A stretch of DNA of 64,000 nt. Origin: Romanomermis culicivorax (taxonomy: Eukaryota; Nematoda; Enoplea; Mermithida; Mermithidae). Position 1 is the stretch's first letter. Every line of letters begins with the position of its first letter. This document shows positions 54,101 through 64,000 of the stretch, one piece after another. The notes under the pieces are model-generated. The model saw only the letters and a list, made by a program, of their open reading frames with translations. It was not told the origin of the DNA and ran no database searches. Where the stretch lies: the NCBI GenBank assembly GCA_963922205.1, contig CAWUHX010000390.1:124001-188000 (forward strand), given 5' to 3'. The translations under genes and the position numbers were made by a program.

Positions 54101-54351
54101 CTATAGTCTGTTTTTTGTGAAAAGCTTCTAAATAATGAAAGTGGAAAGCAAGTATTATTTCAGTTTTGCACGATTTTCTGGTAAACAATATATCATGTAG
54201 GACTGGAGATTTGTGGGCATATTTATCAAACCTTCAACAATTTTTAGAGTGAAAAATTTTATAGCAAGAACCCTATGTAAGCGATTTTGACGACAGTACT
54301 GATTTGTGTCACTTTTCTATTTGGAAGCATTTTATAGAAAACAGGCTATAG
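54101..54351 (+). mobile_element. family A element, best copy
   Basis: 251 bp. The ends are CTATAGTCTGTTTTTTGTGA and (reverse complement of right) CTATAGCCTGTTTTCTATAA. The inverted repeats extend about 35-40 bp, into CTTCTAAATAATGAAAGT. A TA occurs at each extreme end, consistent with TA targeting. No coding capacity, so it must depend on a transposase encoded elsewhere. Confidence 0.8.
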
Positions 54352-54390
54352 TGTTTTCAGCTAATGCGCATCTGCGTTTATTTACATTAA

Positions 54391-54987
54391 CTTTTAACGT
54401 CCTGTTTAGGGTCGAATCAGCCCAAATTTATATTTTTTGTTATTCCTGAGTACTCTTGTCTATGAAAACTGTTGTTTATTTACTTTAAAGATTTAAAATA
54501 TAATTACAGTTGTGAAGAGGGAGTCCAAACATGGGAATATTTTTTCACTATCGATAATTTTCGCTCTGTAAAAAATCATCCGAAACGCAAAAAAGCAAAG
54601 AAAATGTTATTTTTTCAAAAATTCTCAAAAATACATCATGCTAGGTAATTCGATGCGATGAAGAGCATTTTGATAAAAAAAAATGAATGCGCTTTTCCAC
54701 TAAAAAAAAGATGAATGCGCTTTTCGACCTAGGTAAAATCTACCTCGGTCGCGAAATATAAGAAAAACCGAAAAAAATCCCGAAAAAAATTTAGTGCCGG
54801 ACGGAAACTTCGATTTTCCGGCGCTGACTACAGTATACCAAACACAATCACCAGCTTGACTTAAAGAGCAAAACCTTGTGAATCGAATAAAAAAACGACA
54901 CAGTTTTTTATCGCAAATTGAATGCGATACACTGCATTTGCTGAGGCTATATATTTTTACTACGTTGCATATACAGGACGTTAAGGG
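54391..54987. mobile_element. piggyBac-like non-autonomous element
   Basis: It is flanked on both sides by TTAA (54387-54390, 54988-54991). The ends are CTTTTAACGTCCTGT and (reverse complement of right) CCCTTAACGTCCTGT. TTAA targeting with a CCC-type terminus is the piggyBac pattern. 597 bp, no transposase. Confidence 0.78.
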
Positions 54988-54991
54988 TTAA

Positions 54992-56983
54992 TCATCGTAA
55001 AAAACATTTCGAATTTTCGTTTTCTGATGAAAAGAAGCTGATTAGTTACAGTATATCTGACATCGTTTTTCATGCACTTGAATCCTAATTTTGCAACATC
55101 AATGATCAGTGAAGAATACTCTAATATTGCTCAAGTCAAAAAATTTTTGCTTAAAAATTATCAGTTTTCAAAATTACAATAAACACGATATTTTAAAGCT
55201 TACTAAAAAATAGGGGACATTAATGCTGAAGGTAGCCATATGGATAGAAATACAATCGTGAAATTTTGCGAAAAGAAAGTAAGAATAATTTTCGAAAAAT
55301 CGGGAACGATATAATGACCGTTAGTGACCCGCGACATCGGATACGGAACTAGTTACAGATGTTGGTCACACATGCCATGGTCAAAAATTTTCTAGTTCGT
55401 TCATTCGATTCGAATTAGTGTCATCATTAATCAAAAAATTGAACAATGTGTCAGGCGTAAGATGTACGCTACATTTATTTTAAGTTATTGTAGTTCACTG
55501 TGGAATCAGTTTTGTGCACATAATGATCATTTGTTTCTGAGAATAAGAAAGGAAGTTAGCGAATTCGAAAGTTACAAATTTTAATAAACTGTTTGCATTT
55601 TTACATCCAATGTGAGTAATATCCAAGCCAATCCTATTCTACGCAATGAAATATTTATGACGATGTAAAAAATTTATTAAAATTAAAATTACAAACAAAA
55701 ATTACAAAAAAATTACAAACAAACAAATAAAAAGACAAAAATTACAATAGTAAAAGAAAAGTAATAAAAAGTAAAAATTAAATATACACCCTCCAACAGA
55801 CCCTACACCTAAAAACTGAAAATTTTAGTAGACACTACCTCCAAATTAAACCCTTGAATTCGAATCCAAATTTATCGGAATATTACTTTTTCATTAAATT
55901 AACCGACAATTACATTGGCTATTAGCTCAGAAAAGGATCCTGTTGACAACAGTAATGATTTTTATTGTAATTCTACTGCAATACGAATCTTTATGAATCT
56001 TATTCTAAAACTTTTCGGAATTAAGTTGAAGATTTGTGGAAAAAAGGAAAAACCCCGAATTCTAATCATCAATCAATGCATAACAGTTCGAGGCTCCATA
56101 GTATAAGATTCAAAATTAATGAATGGCCTGTTTGGTCTTTAGCACCAACTGAGTGTGCTCAGTCACCATGTTACGAAGCGAAATAATTATCAATAAATTT
56201 AGTAAGTAAATTTATGTTGCTAGGTTTTTAATAATGAATAGCACAGGAAGTAGTAAATTTACCAGATCTGCTTCCTGAGTAACAGGAACACATGATTTTA
56301 ACCTGATGCGACAGAAAGCTAAGTTTAATTTGACATAAAATTTCCACGGAATAAAAAATCTTATACTATAGAAAGAATATAAATTTCTCGATGATAAGGG
56401 AAGCCAAAATCGAGGAACTACATCATGCTGATTAATTCTGATTTGGATAGAACTGTATGAAAACCTAGCTCTATATGACTACATTATTGGAGAAAATTAT
56501 CAATCATCTGTTTGTCGCTGATGAATGAGAAAGTTTTTCTGATTGAATACAGTAATATGCTTATTATACTTAACGAATTTAACTCATTTTCAACGTCTCG
56601 CTACATTTGTCATTTCAAAAAAAATAGACTATAAGAATTATTGGAATTCAAATTGGTGAACAACAAAGATAGACAAATCGATTAAAAGTAAGCAAACAGG
56701 AAAAAATTCCAGGGGCCGGCAAGCTAAACCGAATAATGTTTGATGTAGGGCTTTCTTAAAAGTTGATATGATAATCTTTTTAAAACACAAAACAGACGCT
56801 TAAAAGGCGGATAGTATTGTTTCACAAAAAGTCCATCCAAGACATGCACTTTAAAAAGTTTCGTTTTTTCAACAAAAAAATTCCTTTTAAGAAAAACATT
56901 TACGCGCCCCAAAAATTTTTAAACAATTAGTGGATACTACAACAATATAAAATAATTACAACTTTCATCATTTAAATAATTAC
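54992..56983. other. no gene seen; scattered repeat fragments
   Basis: AT-rich, with an A-rich run near 55680-55790 and a family D fragment (TTTGTCGCTGATG near 56511, ending ...AAAAATAGACTATAAG at 56634). Similar fragment ends occur at 13012-13073 and 52710-52767. Confidence 0.4.
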
Positions 56984-57232
56984 TTATAGTCTGTTTTTTA
57001 TAAAATCCTTCCAGATACAAAAGTGACACAAATCAGTACTGTCGTCGAAATCGTTTACATAAAATTCTTACTGTAAAATTTTTCACTCGAAAAATCGCTA
57101 AAGCTTAGGTCAGTGTGCTCACAAATTTCCAGCCCTACATGACATTTTGTTTATCAGAAAATGGCAAAAATCTGAAATACTGATTGCTTTCCACTTTCAT
57201 TATTTGGAAGCATTTAAAAAAACGGACTATAG
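56984..57232 (-). mobile_element. family A element, full copy
   Basis: Termini TATAGTCTGTTTTTTATAAA and ...GCATTTAAAAAAACGGACTA followed by TAG. Reverse orientation to 54101-54351. Confidence 0.75.
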
Positions 57233-57408
57233 ATCTTAAGAGTAATGTTGGTCTGGTCTTTCATTGTTTTGTTTGTATTTAATGTTCCATTGTTGTGTTT
57301 CGCGAATTTCGAGAGCAGAACAATAAGTCAGTCAAAATTAATCTTATTTCTCCTGTTGACATTGAATAGTAGATAAGACGATCTTGTCCCGATTTCGCTC
57401 ATGTTACT

Positions 57409-57475
57409 ATAGTCTGTTTTTTCTAAAATGCTTCTGAGTCATAAAAGTGCAAAGCAAGTACTATAACATATTTTT
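57409..57475 (+). mobile_element. family A element, left end only
   Basis: CTATAGTCTGTTTTTTCTAA and 'gcttctgagtcataaaagtgcaaagc', then similarity stops abruptly. Confidence 0.5.
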
Positions 57476-58540
57476 ACATTTTTGAACTGAACCATCATAG
57501 CTAGCACGTTAGTGCTAGACTACAATATGTTTCATTTTGGGCACGCCGATTTCCACGTTTAAGACAAGATTTCTAAAAAACCATAAGACATCCAAAGCTG
57601 AAATTTGGCAACAAAATAGAACTCGATCGGGCTACAATATGGTACCACTTAGAATACTGTAGACATACTGTAGCTAAAGTTATGAGACAAACTAGAGTAC
57701 TGTTTTGCCACCTTTTCATAACTAACGATTATTCTAACCGATTTGCTCGATTGTGGTATTAATATCTTCAGTAGGGTCATATCTCGAGACCACCACGAAA
57801 TTTTTTCGAAATATGCAAATGCGACTTTATTTCAGTTAAAGAAAAATCTCAAAACTCCGACCAGTAATAACTTTGCGAATATTTAGCCTTTCTAGACGAT
57901 TCTTGTTCCATTGGATGCAGATCTTCGAGTTGTGCAAGATACCGGTTTGAAAATTTGCAGTGTAAACTCAATTATCATAGAAACTATGCAAATTTGGCCG
58001 AGTTGGGGTAGATGACCACACAAATATCTCGAGTTGTGTAAGTCGTAGAAAGATAATTCTTTTTTTGTTCCATAGCTGAGTAAAATGCCCAGGGTAAACC
58101 ACCTTAACATCTAGTATGTGCATGTAAAGAACGTGTAAACAAAGCGGAAATGTTCATTTAGAAAATTTTTTTGCGATTTTCAGATCTTTTGTTGCACCAT
58201 TGAAACGAGCTTCTTTTTCTACCCCCCCCCCCATTTTTGATATTTGTTTTTTGTAAAAATGTATAGTACGTTAGAAATTTGCTTAAATGTTGTTTACAAA
58301 AAAATTTTTCGATTCATCGATTTTAAGTAGCGCCGTTGCAAAGAGCGTATTTTGTTGTCCCTGATGCATATTTTTGTTTTTCGAAATATCTCAACGTACG
58401 CTAAAAATTTGCATAAATGATATATGCCGAAAATGTAAAATTCGCCACATTTTAGTGGCGTTCGTACTATACTTCGAAAATACACTTTTCCAGTAAAAAT
58501 TTTTTACACCTTCCTTGCAGGAGCTTGAAAGTACGATATT

Positions 58541-59646
58541 TATCTGAAAATGCCAGAAAATGGCAAAAAGGAGAATATGCTTTTCCTTTTTGTTTGTTTC
58601 ACTGGCTTAAAAGTTCGATATTAGGCCTCCCCATCATTTCGTTTCAGCAAAATTCTAACTTAAAAAAACTTTCCATTTTCTGAGAAACATATACGCGCCC
58701 AGTTTTTTAAGACAAAACGTTTTTAAGCCTCTGCGCATGAAATTCACTTGTCTTGTAGCAATTTTTACAATCTGCATGATTACTTTATGTACAATACATA
58801 CTTCGTTTTCATGATAGAACACATGTGATGCCTCTAACTGCATGTATAAAATTCATTACAGGCTTGTACAAAAAAGTGCTATAATTGACAAGAACTATAC
58901 AGAACAATAACCATTCTCTAATACTAGGAAGTGGCAAAAGATGAATATGTTTCTCCTTATCCCATATTTCACTGAGCACAATACTATACTTCGTTTTCGA
59001 GAACCCGGTGGCAAACTCACCGTATTCTTGATTCACACGTATTGTTTTTTCCGAGTTTAAAACGCGGGAATTTAAATTTCTAATGCGATTAATGCTAGTT
59101 CAAACTTATTTGAAACTATGTTTTAGCTAATTTTACTCAATGTTCGCCAGTCTCTCAAAAATCGCCGTCAACAAAAATTTTCTGTTTACCAGCAAATAAT
59201 TTTTCGAATTTGTTTCAAGTTGTGTAAATTCATTGTCTTGCGAATCAGGAAAACTGTGGATTTACCACCTGCTTTTCGGAAACAAGGTATATACAAGTGC
59301 ATTGTATACAGTAATGAAAAATTCTAACAAAGAATGGCATATAAGTAATTACAAAGATTTCGGGTTTTTCCACTAAACCAAAGTTTTTTCTTCTATAAAA
59401 ATCAACTTTAATAACTGATACAGAAATTTTTCAAAGATTTGTCCATTTTTGCGCAGAGGCATTTTCAGAAATGACTAAAAAACAGGGCGCGTATATGTTT
59501 CTCAGGAAATGGAAAGTTTTTTTCAGTTAGAATTTTGCTGAAATGAAATGATGGGGAGGCCTCTAATATCGAACTTTTAAGCCAGTGAAACAAGCAAAAA
59601 GGAAAAACATATTCTCCTTTTTGCCATTTCCTGGCATTTTCAGATG
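58541..59646. mobile_element. element with long, nearly identical inverted arms (IR3)
   Basis: The left arm 58541-58712 and the reverse complement of the right arm 59472-59646 match almost base for base. The blocks include ATCTGAAAATGCCAG, GGCAAAAAGGAGAATATG, CACTGGCTTAAAAGTTCGAT and AAACATATACGCGCCC. The spacer is about 760 bp and non-coding. A related fragment of the inner end (ACGCGCCCC) occurs at 56902-56910. It would form a long hairpin if transcribed. Confidence 0.8.
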
Positions 59647-59811
59647 TATACATAACATTGGATCGCCAATTTGTGAGCATTTTCAACTAACCGTTAGCAA
59701 TTTTTTGAGTGAAAAATCTAACCATAAAAACTTTGTGTAAACAATTTTAACGATTCTATTGATCTTCATGATTTTTCAATTTAGAAGCATTTTATAAAAA
59801 ACAGACTATAG
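59647..59811 (+). mobile_element. family A element, right half
   Basis: Ends ...GCATTTTATAAAAAACAGAC followed by TATAG. It starts exactly where the IR3 right arm stops, so one probably inserted into the other. Confidence 0.6.
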
Positions 59812-60169
59812 ATATATTCGAAAAGCTAAAGTCGGTGAGAGAAACAGAAAGTGATGTGATGAAAGAACATGAATATGATGAAAAAAATCAAAATGAAGAA
59901 CAACAAAAAATTAATTTTTGCTGCAGTAAACCTTTTGCATTACCAACATTAAAAGTATGACTGAAATAAAAAAATGTCTACGAGACAAAGGCAATGACAT
60001 TATCATGCATTAAAGTCAGTAAGCCACAAATTTCCGGTTACATATATTATATAAAGCATGCCATGTACTTTTGTTTGGCGTGTTGAAATGAGACTTGGTG
60101 TTGGGATTGAGAAATGTAATAAAGAATTGATACCAAAAATAGACCTAATCAGTCACTAGCTAATTCACC

Positions 60170-61150
60170 TAATCAGGCCGAAACCTTAGGTAGAATCAGT
60201 TTGCAACAGTTCAGTCAGTCTCCAAATCAACAAAGATCTCCTGCTTTCGTCCCGAAGAACTGCAGAAGATAAGATAACACCCTGAGCTCAAGTAACTTCA
60301 AACCAGGGGCAAATTCAGAAGTCAGGCCGAGAACCGAGTTGTAAATGTAGACTTGCACGCTGGGTGGCTCTCCAGAAGTCCTGGGTCTAACCTGCGTTCC
60401 CTCCGCTGCCAGTGATCGCAATAATGTCCGACCGGGGGTCGTTGTATTTGGGCGGAAATGCTCCACCAAAAATAATATAACAATAATATGAAAATTGGCC
60501 TACTGGCCCGCCGATTTCTTTCTTTATTAAAAATAAACAAACTAACAGTGAATGACCAAAAACATAGACGACCGGCATATTTATGCGCGGTGTCTATGCA
60601 AATCGGCGTCGACGCATTTTGCGTCGACTTTGGCTAGTTCTTTGCAACCTGGAGATAGACTATGTCCATCCCTGACATCCCTCGAGCCTCGAAACTGACC
60701 AACGGGAGGTTAAAAAGATCCATATTACACCGCAATGACAATTTTGGAACCTTTTCAGGCCCTAATACAGTCAAAGCAGTTTTCTGAACCTTTTTGGTCA
60801 TTCATGCCCCCTTGCGGAAAGCTTTCCGAATGACCACCCCCTTACGTCAAATCTTTTACCAGGCATACCAGAATGTCCACAAGGCCGTCCAGGTGCGCTA
60901 CCTCTTGGTCTGGATGCCGACGGATCGACGACTCCGCGTCGGCTTGACTTTGTTGGCGTACTGCCGAATCCAATTTGACCTGCACAAGGGCCGAGGGTCT
61001 TCGGTTGCCGTCCATCCCGTGACCTTTCGTTTCGTGCCATACGCTGGATGCCAGGGACAGAACATTTGTCTGTCTATCTCTTTCCGGTTGCGTGTTTTGC
61101 CGTGAAGCCTCCACCTTTTTTCCAACGTTGCCCTCGCCAAAAAGATTTTC
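60170..61150. other. GC-richer flank 3' of the unknown ORF, possible element end
   Basis: Base composition resembles the ORF to its right more than the AT-rich DNA to its left. On the minus strand an AATAAA (about 60530) is followed by 'ttttggtggagca' and 'tggcagcggaggg', which could be LTR-end and primer-site-like. No paired LTR is visible. Short overlapping frames at 60798-61140 on both strands show nothing recognisable. Confidence 0.25.
60609..60629. repeat. perfect short inverted repeat
   Basis: GTCGACGCA, three T, TGCGTCGAC: a 9-bp perfect stem with a 3-nt loop, in the GC-richer flank of the unknown ORF. Confidence 0.85.
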
Positions 61151-61359
61151 TATTATATCTAAATAAACTACAAAATATGTACATTAGTACGAGTATCACA
61201 AAAAAAAATCAAATCTCTCGGACGCATCGATTGAGCAAAAAAAGAAAAAATAAGGCGAGATTATAACCGAGATTAAGTGAAAAAATAAATTTTTTACATG
61301 CCCATTTTTGGCAATGCGAGGTACGAAAACGAATAAAAATTTAAAGCACGCAACAAATA

Positions 61360-61455
61360 AGAAAAAATTTTTTTTTTTGTATTTTGTATTATATATTTTT
61401 TTTTGTATTTTTGTGATTTTATATATTTTTTTGTATTTTGTGTTTTTTATCCAAA
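61360..61455. repeat. A-rich low-complexity tract (minus-strand sense) after the unknown ORF
   Basis: Read on the minus strand it is AAAAATACAAAAT-type simple sequence, beginning about 45 nt after the second stop of the ORF. It could be a decayed poly(A)-like tail or plain simple repeat. Confidence 0.6.
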
Positions 61456-61501
61456 ATAAATGCAAAAAAGATATTTTTTGGCCGAAAACCTTGCGGCTAA
61501 A

Positions 61502-61678
61502 TTACTGTTGCGGCCCGCCGGCTCCTTGCGCCCCTCTATGGGCTCCTCCACGACCTTGGTAAGGTCTCCATACCCATTGGCCCTGCTGGCCTCCTCTACC
61601 TTGCACCTGAGGTGCGGCACCTCTGCCACGCACTGCTCCACGACCACCCCTGTTGGGGTTGTGGAACTGAAACTGGCC
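61502..61678 (-). pseudogene. in-frame RGG-rich tail of the unknown protein, separated by one TGA
   Basis: Directly after the TGA (61681-61679) the same frame runs 58 codons to TAA. It contains many RGG/GRG motifs plus Gln and aromatic residues (for example NRGGRGAVRGRGAA), typical of RNA-binding tails. The Gly-rich composition begins before the stop, so tail and body were once one protein. The stop sits at GGC TGA GGC, inside the RG run, and is consistent with a C-to-T change at a CpG; programmed readthrough is the alternative. Confidence 0.65.
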
Positions 61679-63982
61679 TCAGCCGCGGTTACCAGTCTTT
61701 TGCACCTTTCCTTGCGTACTCGGAGCTATTTCCTGGCTTCCTTGGCCTTGACCCTGGCCTTGAGGTCCGGGAACCTTCAAAGTAGCACCAGTTTTTCCGT
61801 CTTGAGCTTTACTGAATTTAACAGAGCTTTGCAAGTCTGAACTGGCGCTTCTTTTGGCTCCCATCACTCCGACCTGGTGATTGCTACTAAGCATCACAGA
61901 TCGAAAGGCCGTTTTGTATTTCAAGGAGGTATCGTGGTTATTATACACCCTCAACAGTCGGTTATTCGCCTCCACCATCGCCCTGGCATAAATGTTTCCA
62001 ATATGCATCGGGGATAGCGGGGGGCATTCCAACACAAGGAATAGCATCATAACCAAATACCTGACCGAGGAAAACGCATCAGGTGCTCTCTCCGTCTTGA
62101 GCCACCTGGGGAGAAAGTCATACATGACTCTTTCCCAGAGCTCTTCAGGTAAATTGGTCCGATCACAGAGAAAAGCTCCCTGGATCCTGAACTGGTGTTC
62201 GTAATCCCGGTAGATTTCCCTAACGGCATCATTTACCATGAAGAAGACCCTTTCTGACTCAAATTGCTCGAAAGCAAAATACTTGGCCACTGCACTCGTG
62301 AAAAATGATATTGGGCCAGATTCTCTGGCTTTTGGTTGATAGACATCCCAGAAGTCCAAGAGACTGTCCTTGAATTTTTCCGCAGTCACTTCCGGCGTTT
62401 CAGTTGCCTGAGCAGCCTGTGCCTGCTTAATTTTACTGGGACCAGCCACTTGCACTTGACTGGCTGCCACTCCTGGTTTTTGGTCCTTGCTGGGTTTTGC
62501 CTGGCCTTTCGGCATCGGTTTCCCCATCGCAAGGCCTATTGCGCCTGAAGTTTGACTAGTCTTGGATGTACTATCTTGAGTTGCAGTTGCCACTGAAGAT
62601 GTTGCCAATGACGGTGTTCCAGTTGAAGTAGAAGTAATTTGAGAAGTGGGGGTAGTAGTGGAGGTAATCGTAGAAGTTGAGGTTGATATGACGGACGAAG
62701 TCGCCGTCTTACTGTCTTCCTCTTTCTCTTCTGCTTTTGCTCCCTTAATACCCTTCTTCCTCCTTTCCTTCTCCTTCACTCTCATTTTCTTCTTCCTTTC
62801 AGCCATAAATAATATTTTTTCGTCGTTCCAACCTTTTTCCCTCATACTCTGAACGACTTTGGCTGAATACAATCCTGGAACACCCCCATCAGCTGAGAAC
62901 GCTATTACCTCCTTGCTCTCCGTCATCTCCGAGTCCGGCGTTTCCGCTTTTGTTTCGTCAATAACGACCTTATCAGAGGCCATATCGTCGTCTACTTTCA
63001 TCAGCGATGGTGGCTCTAATACGACTACTTTTGTTTCCACTTCGGGCGCTGGGGTATCGTCCTTTTGGAGTCCGAATTGAATTGACATTTGGCGAAGTTT
63101 TTTGTTGTAAATCGCCGCATTCTTCGCAAATTCTTCCTCCATTAATTCGCGTTGGAGTCGAATTCTTTCCTTTGCCTCCTCTTCCATCTTTAGAATAACT
63201 TCTAATCGACGCTGGTTGTCGAGTTCGGACTGCGTCTGAGCAGTTTGAGCTTGCATCAGTTCCATTGCCAGAACCGATTGCTCTTGCTGCTGCTCTTCTT
63301 CCGACAGCTCAGTCACGTCCTCATCCTCAAGTCCTTGGTCTGGCGATTCATCTTCAGCCGGCAGTCCCACTGCATCGCTGAAGATTTCGCTTTCCGATGT
63401 TTGGACTTCCTGACCTGAAAATATCCGAAATTCAACTACACCTACATCAGCCTGCTGTTTGTCCTCGCCTTTCAGACTATCAGTCTTGGTGGGACTAATC
63501 TTGCCAGCTAATTTGGTGACAACACCTTCACCTGTTTTATAACTATATGTGTGCTGAATTCCCGGTAAATCAGAGGCCAGAGGTCTAAGGTCAAAGATCT
63601 TTGTAGGGAAGGCTATACTATACTCCCTATTTTCCGCCAATGACCCATAGACGTCTCCAACCTTGTCGATTTTGGTTTGCCAGGTTACCCCATATCTTAA
63701 TGAAGGCGTTCTTTGTGCTAGCTCGATATGGTAGAACCTAACATAATAATACGGACTTGAGCTATAGCTCTTACTGTCCGTAGTTATTGTGTCAGGGCTG
63801 CCAGGGATCGGCACGCACACATCTGCATTCTTCCATAATCTTAATCGAATCGGCATAAATCTGAATCGATTCATCCAAACATATATTCCAGCACCTTTAT
63901 GGGGTACCTCATACTCTATGTTTGGAAGAGTTTTCGCCAACAAAAGATACTGGGACAACCTTTCATCTGACCGCCAAGCCAT
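61679..63982 (-). CDS. unknown 767-residue protein, Gag- or nucleocapsid-like architecture, possibly continuing beyond the window
   Basis: I do not recognise the family. Residues 1-165 look folded and aromatic-rich; 200-235 are acidic; 225-300 form a charged coiled coil rich in Glu, Gln and Arg; 395-420 are strongly basic ([17 protein letters not shown]). Residues 425-530 are Ser/Thr-rich, low in complexity; 535-700 form a helical globular region ([44 protein letters not shown]); 735-767 are Gly/Gln-rich. The frame has no stop up to the window edge (codons at 63983-64000 are open), so the ATG at 63982 may be internal. It is intronless and has balanced codon use, unlike its AT-rich surroundings. 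After the TGA the same frame stays open as an RGG-rich tail. This plan (coiled coil, helical core, basic RNA-binding end) suits a retroelement Gag or an endogenised viral nucleocapsid. No protease, reverse transcriptase or integrase is adjacent in the window. Confidence 0.6.
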   Translation of the reverse strand: MAWRSDERLSQYLLLAKTLPNIEYEVPHKGAGIYVWMNRFRFMPIRLRLWKNADVCVPIPGSPDTITTDSKSYSSSPYYYVRFYHIELAQRTPSLRYGVTWQTKIDKVGDVYGSLAENREYSIAFPTKIFDLRPLASDLPGIQHTYSYKTGEGVVTKLAGKISPTKTDSLKGEDKQQADVGVVEFRIFSGQEVQTSESEIFSDAVGLPAEDESPDQGLEDEDVTELSEEEQQQEQSVLAMELMQAQTAQTQSELDNQRRLEVILKMEEEAKERIRLQRELMEEEFAKNAAIYNKKLRQMSIQFGLQKDDTPAPEVETKVVVLEPPSLMKVDDDMASDKVVIDETKAETPDSEMTESKEVIAFSADGGVPGLYSAKVVQSMREKGWNDEKILFMAERKKKMRVKEKERRKKGIKGAKAEEKEEDSKTATSSVISTSTSTITSTTTPTSQITSTSTGTPSLATSSVATATQDSTSKTSQTSGAIGLAMGKPMPKGQAKPSKDQKPGVAASQVQVAGPSKIKQAQAAQATETPEVTAEKFKDSLLDFWDVYQPKARESGPISFFTSAVAKYFAFEQFESERVFFMVNDAVREIYRDYEHQFRIQGAFLCDRTNLPEELWERVMYDFLPRWLKTERAPDAFSSVRYLVMMLFLVLECPPLSPMHIGNIYARAMVEANNRLLRVYNNHDTSLKYKTAFRSVMLSSNHQVGVMGAKRSASSDLQSSVKFSKAQDGKTGATLKVPGPQGQGQGQGSQEIAPSTQGKVQKTGNRG

Positions 63983-64000
63983 TTCTTTTATCTTGCCCTG

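Noticed and set aside
60798..61140. Overlapping 80-103 codon frames on both strands
   Set aside because: All are open because of local GC content; none shows domain-like sequence or agrees with the large ORF frame.

Overview
The window reads as AT-rich, intron-rich nuclear DNA of a small ecdysozoan, most likely a nematode or close relative. The reasons are an uninterrupted (TTAGGC)n tract (the nematode telomere unit), a cuticlin-like zona pellucida (ZP) gene, GT-AG introns, and no operons, ribosome binding sites or rRNA. The species cannot be named from this sequence.

Three genes are supported by conserved protein motifs and by matching splice phases. (1) 2360-6293, plus strand: the last six exons of ALG6, the ER glucosyltransferase that adds the first glucose to the lipid-linked oligosaccharide; its 5' exons lie left of the window. 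(2) 14830-18976, plus strand: a complete-looking two-exon IRF2BP-family nuclear corepressor with an N-terminal zinc finger and a C-terminal RING, behind a TATA box. (3) 52327-44691, minus strand: six exons of a secreted cuticlin-like ZP-domain protein with a furin site; the first exon, with the start codon, is not identified. At the right edge, 63982-61679 on the minus strand is a 767-residue open frame of unrecognised family. Its frame continues past one TGA into a 58-residue RGG-rich tail, which suggests a Gag- or nucleocapsid-like protein of a mobile or viral element.

Most of the rest is mobile and repetitive DNA. There is a short 'CTATAGTCTG' inverted-repeat element with about 13 copies. 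There are two Tc1/mariner-like elements of about 740 bp, hAT-like elements with 8-bp target duplications, and a piggyBac-like element flanked by TTAA. Two foldback elements have arms made of inverted 15-16 bp minisatellites, and a further inverted repeat has nearly identical arms. There is also a 131-bp satellite with an alternating A-B order, an octamer array, and interstitial telomeric repeats. These elements fill introns: more than half of the IRF2BP intron is recognisable mobile sequence.

Layout: 1-2.4 kb ALG6 intron and repeats; 2.4-6.3 ALG6; 6.3-14.7 repeats and a few coding-like fragments; 14.7-19 IRF2BP; 19.8-21.2 foldback element; 21.8-25.4 GC-richer retroelement-like block and satellite; 25.4-44.7 mostly non-coding with hAT, foldback and LTR-like pieces; 44.7-52.3 ZP gene; 52.4-60 dense small elements; 60-64 the unknown ORF and its flank. 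The three cellular genes have unrelated jobs (N-glycosylation, transcription, cuticle matrix), and nothing suggests they work as a unit.
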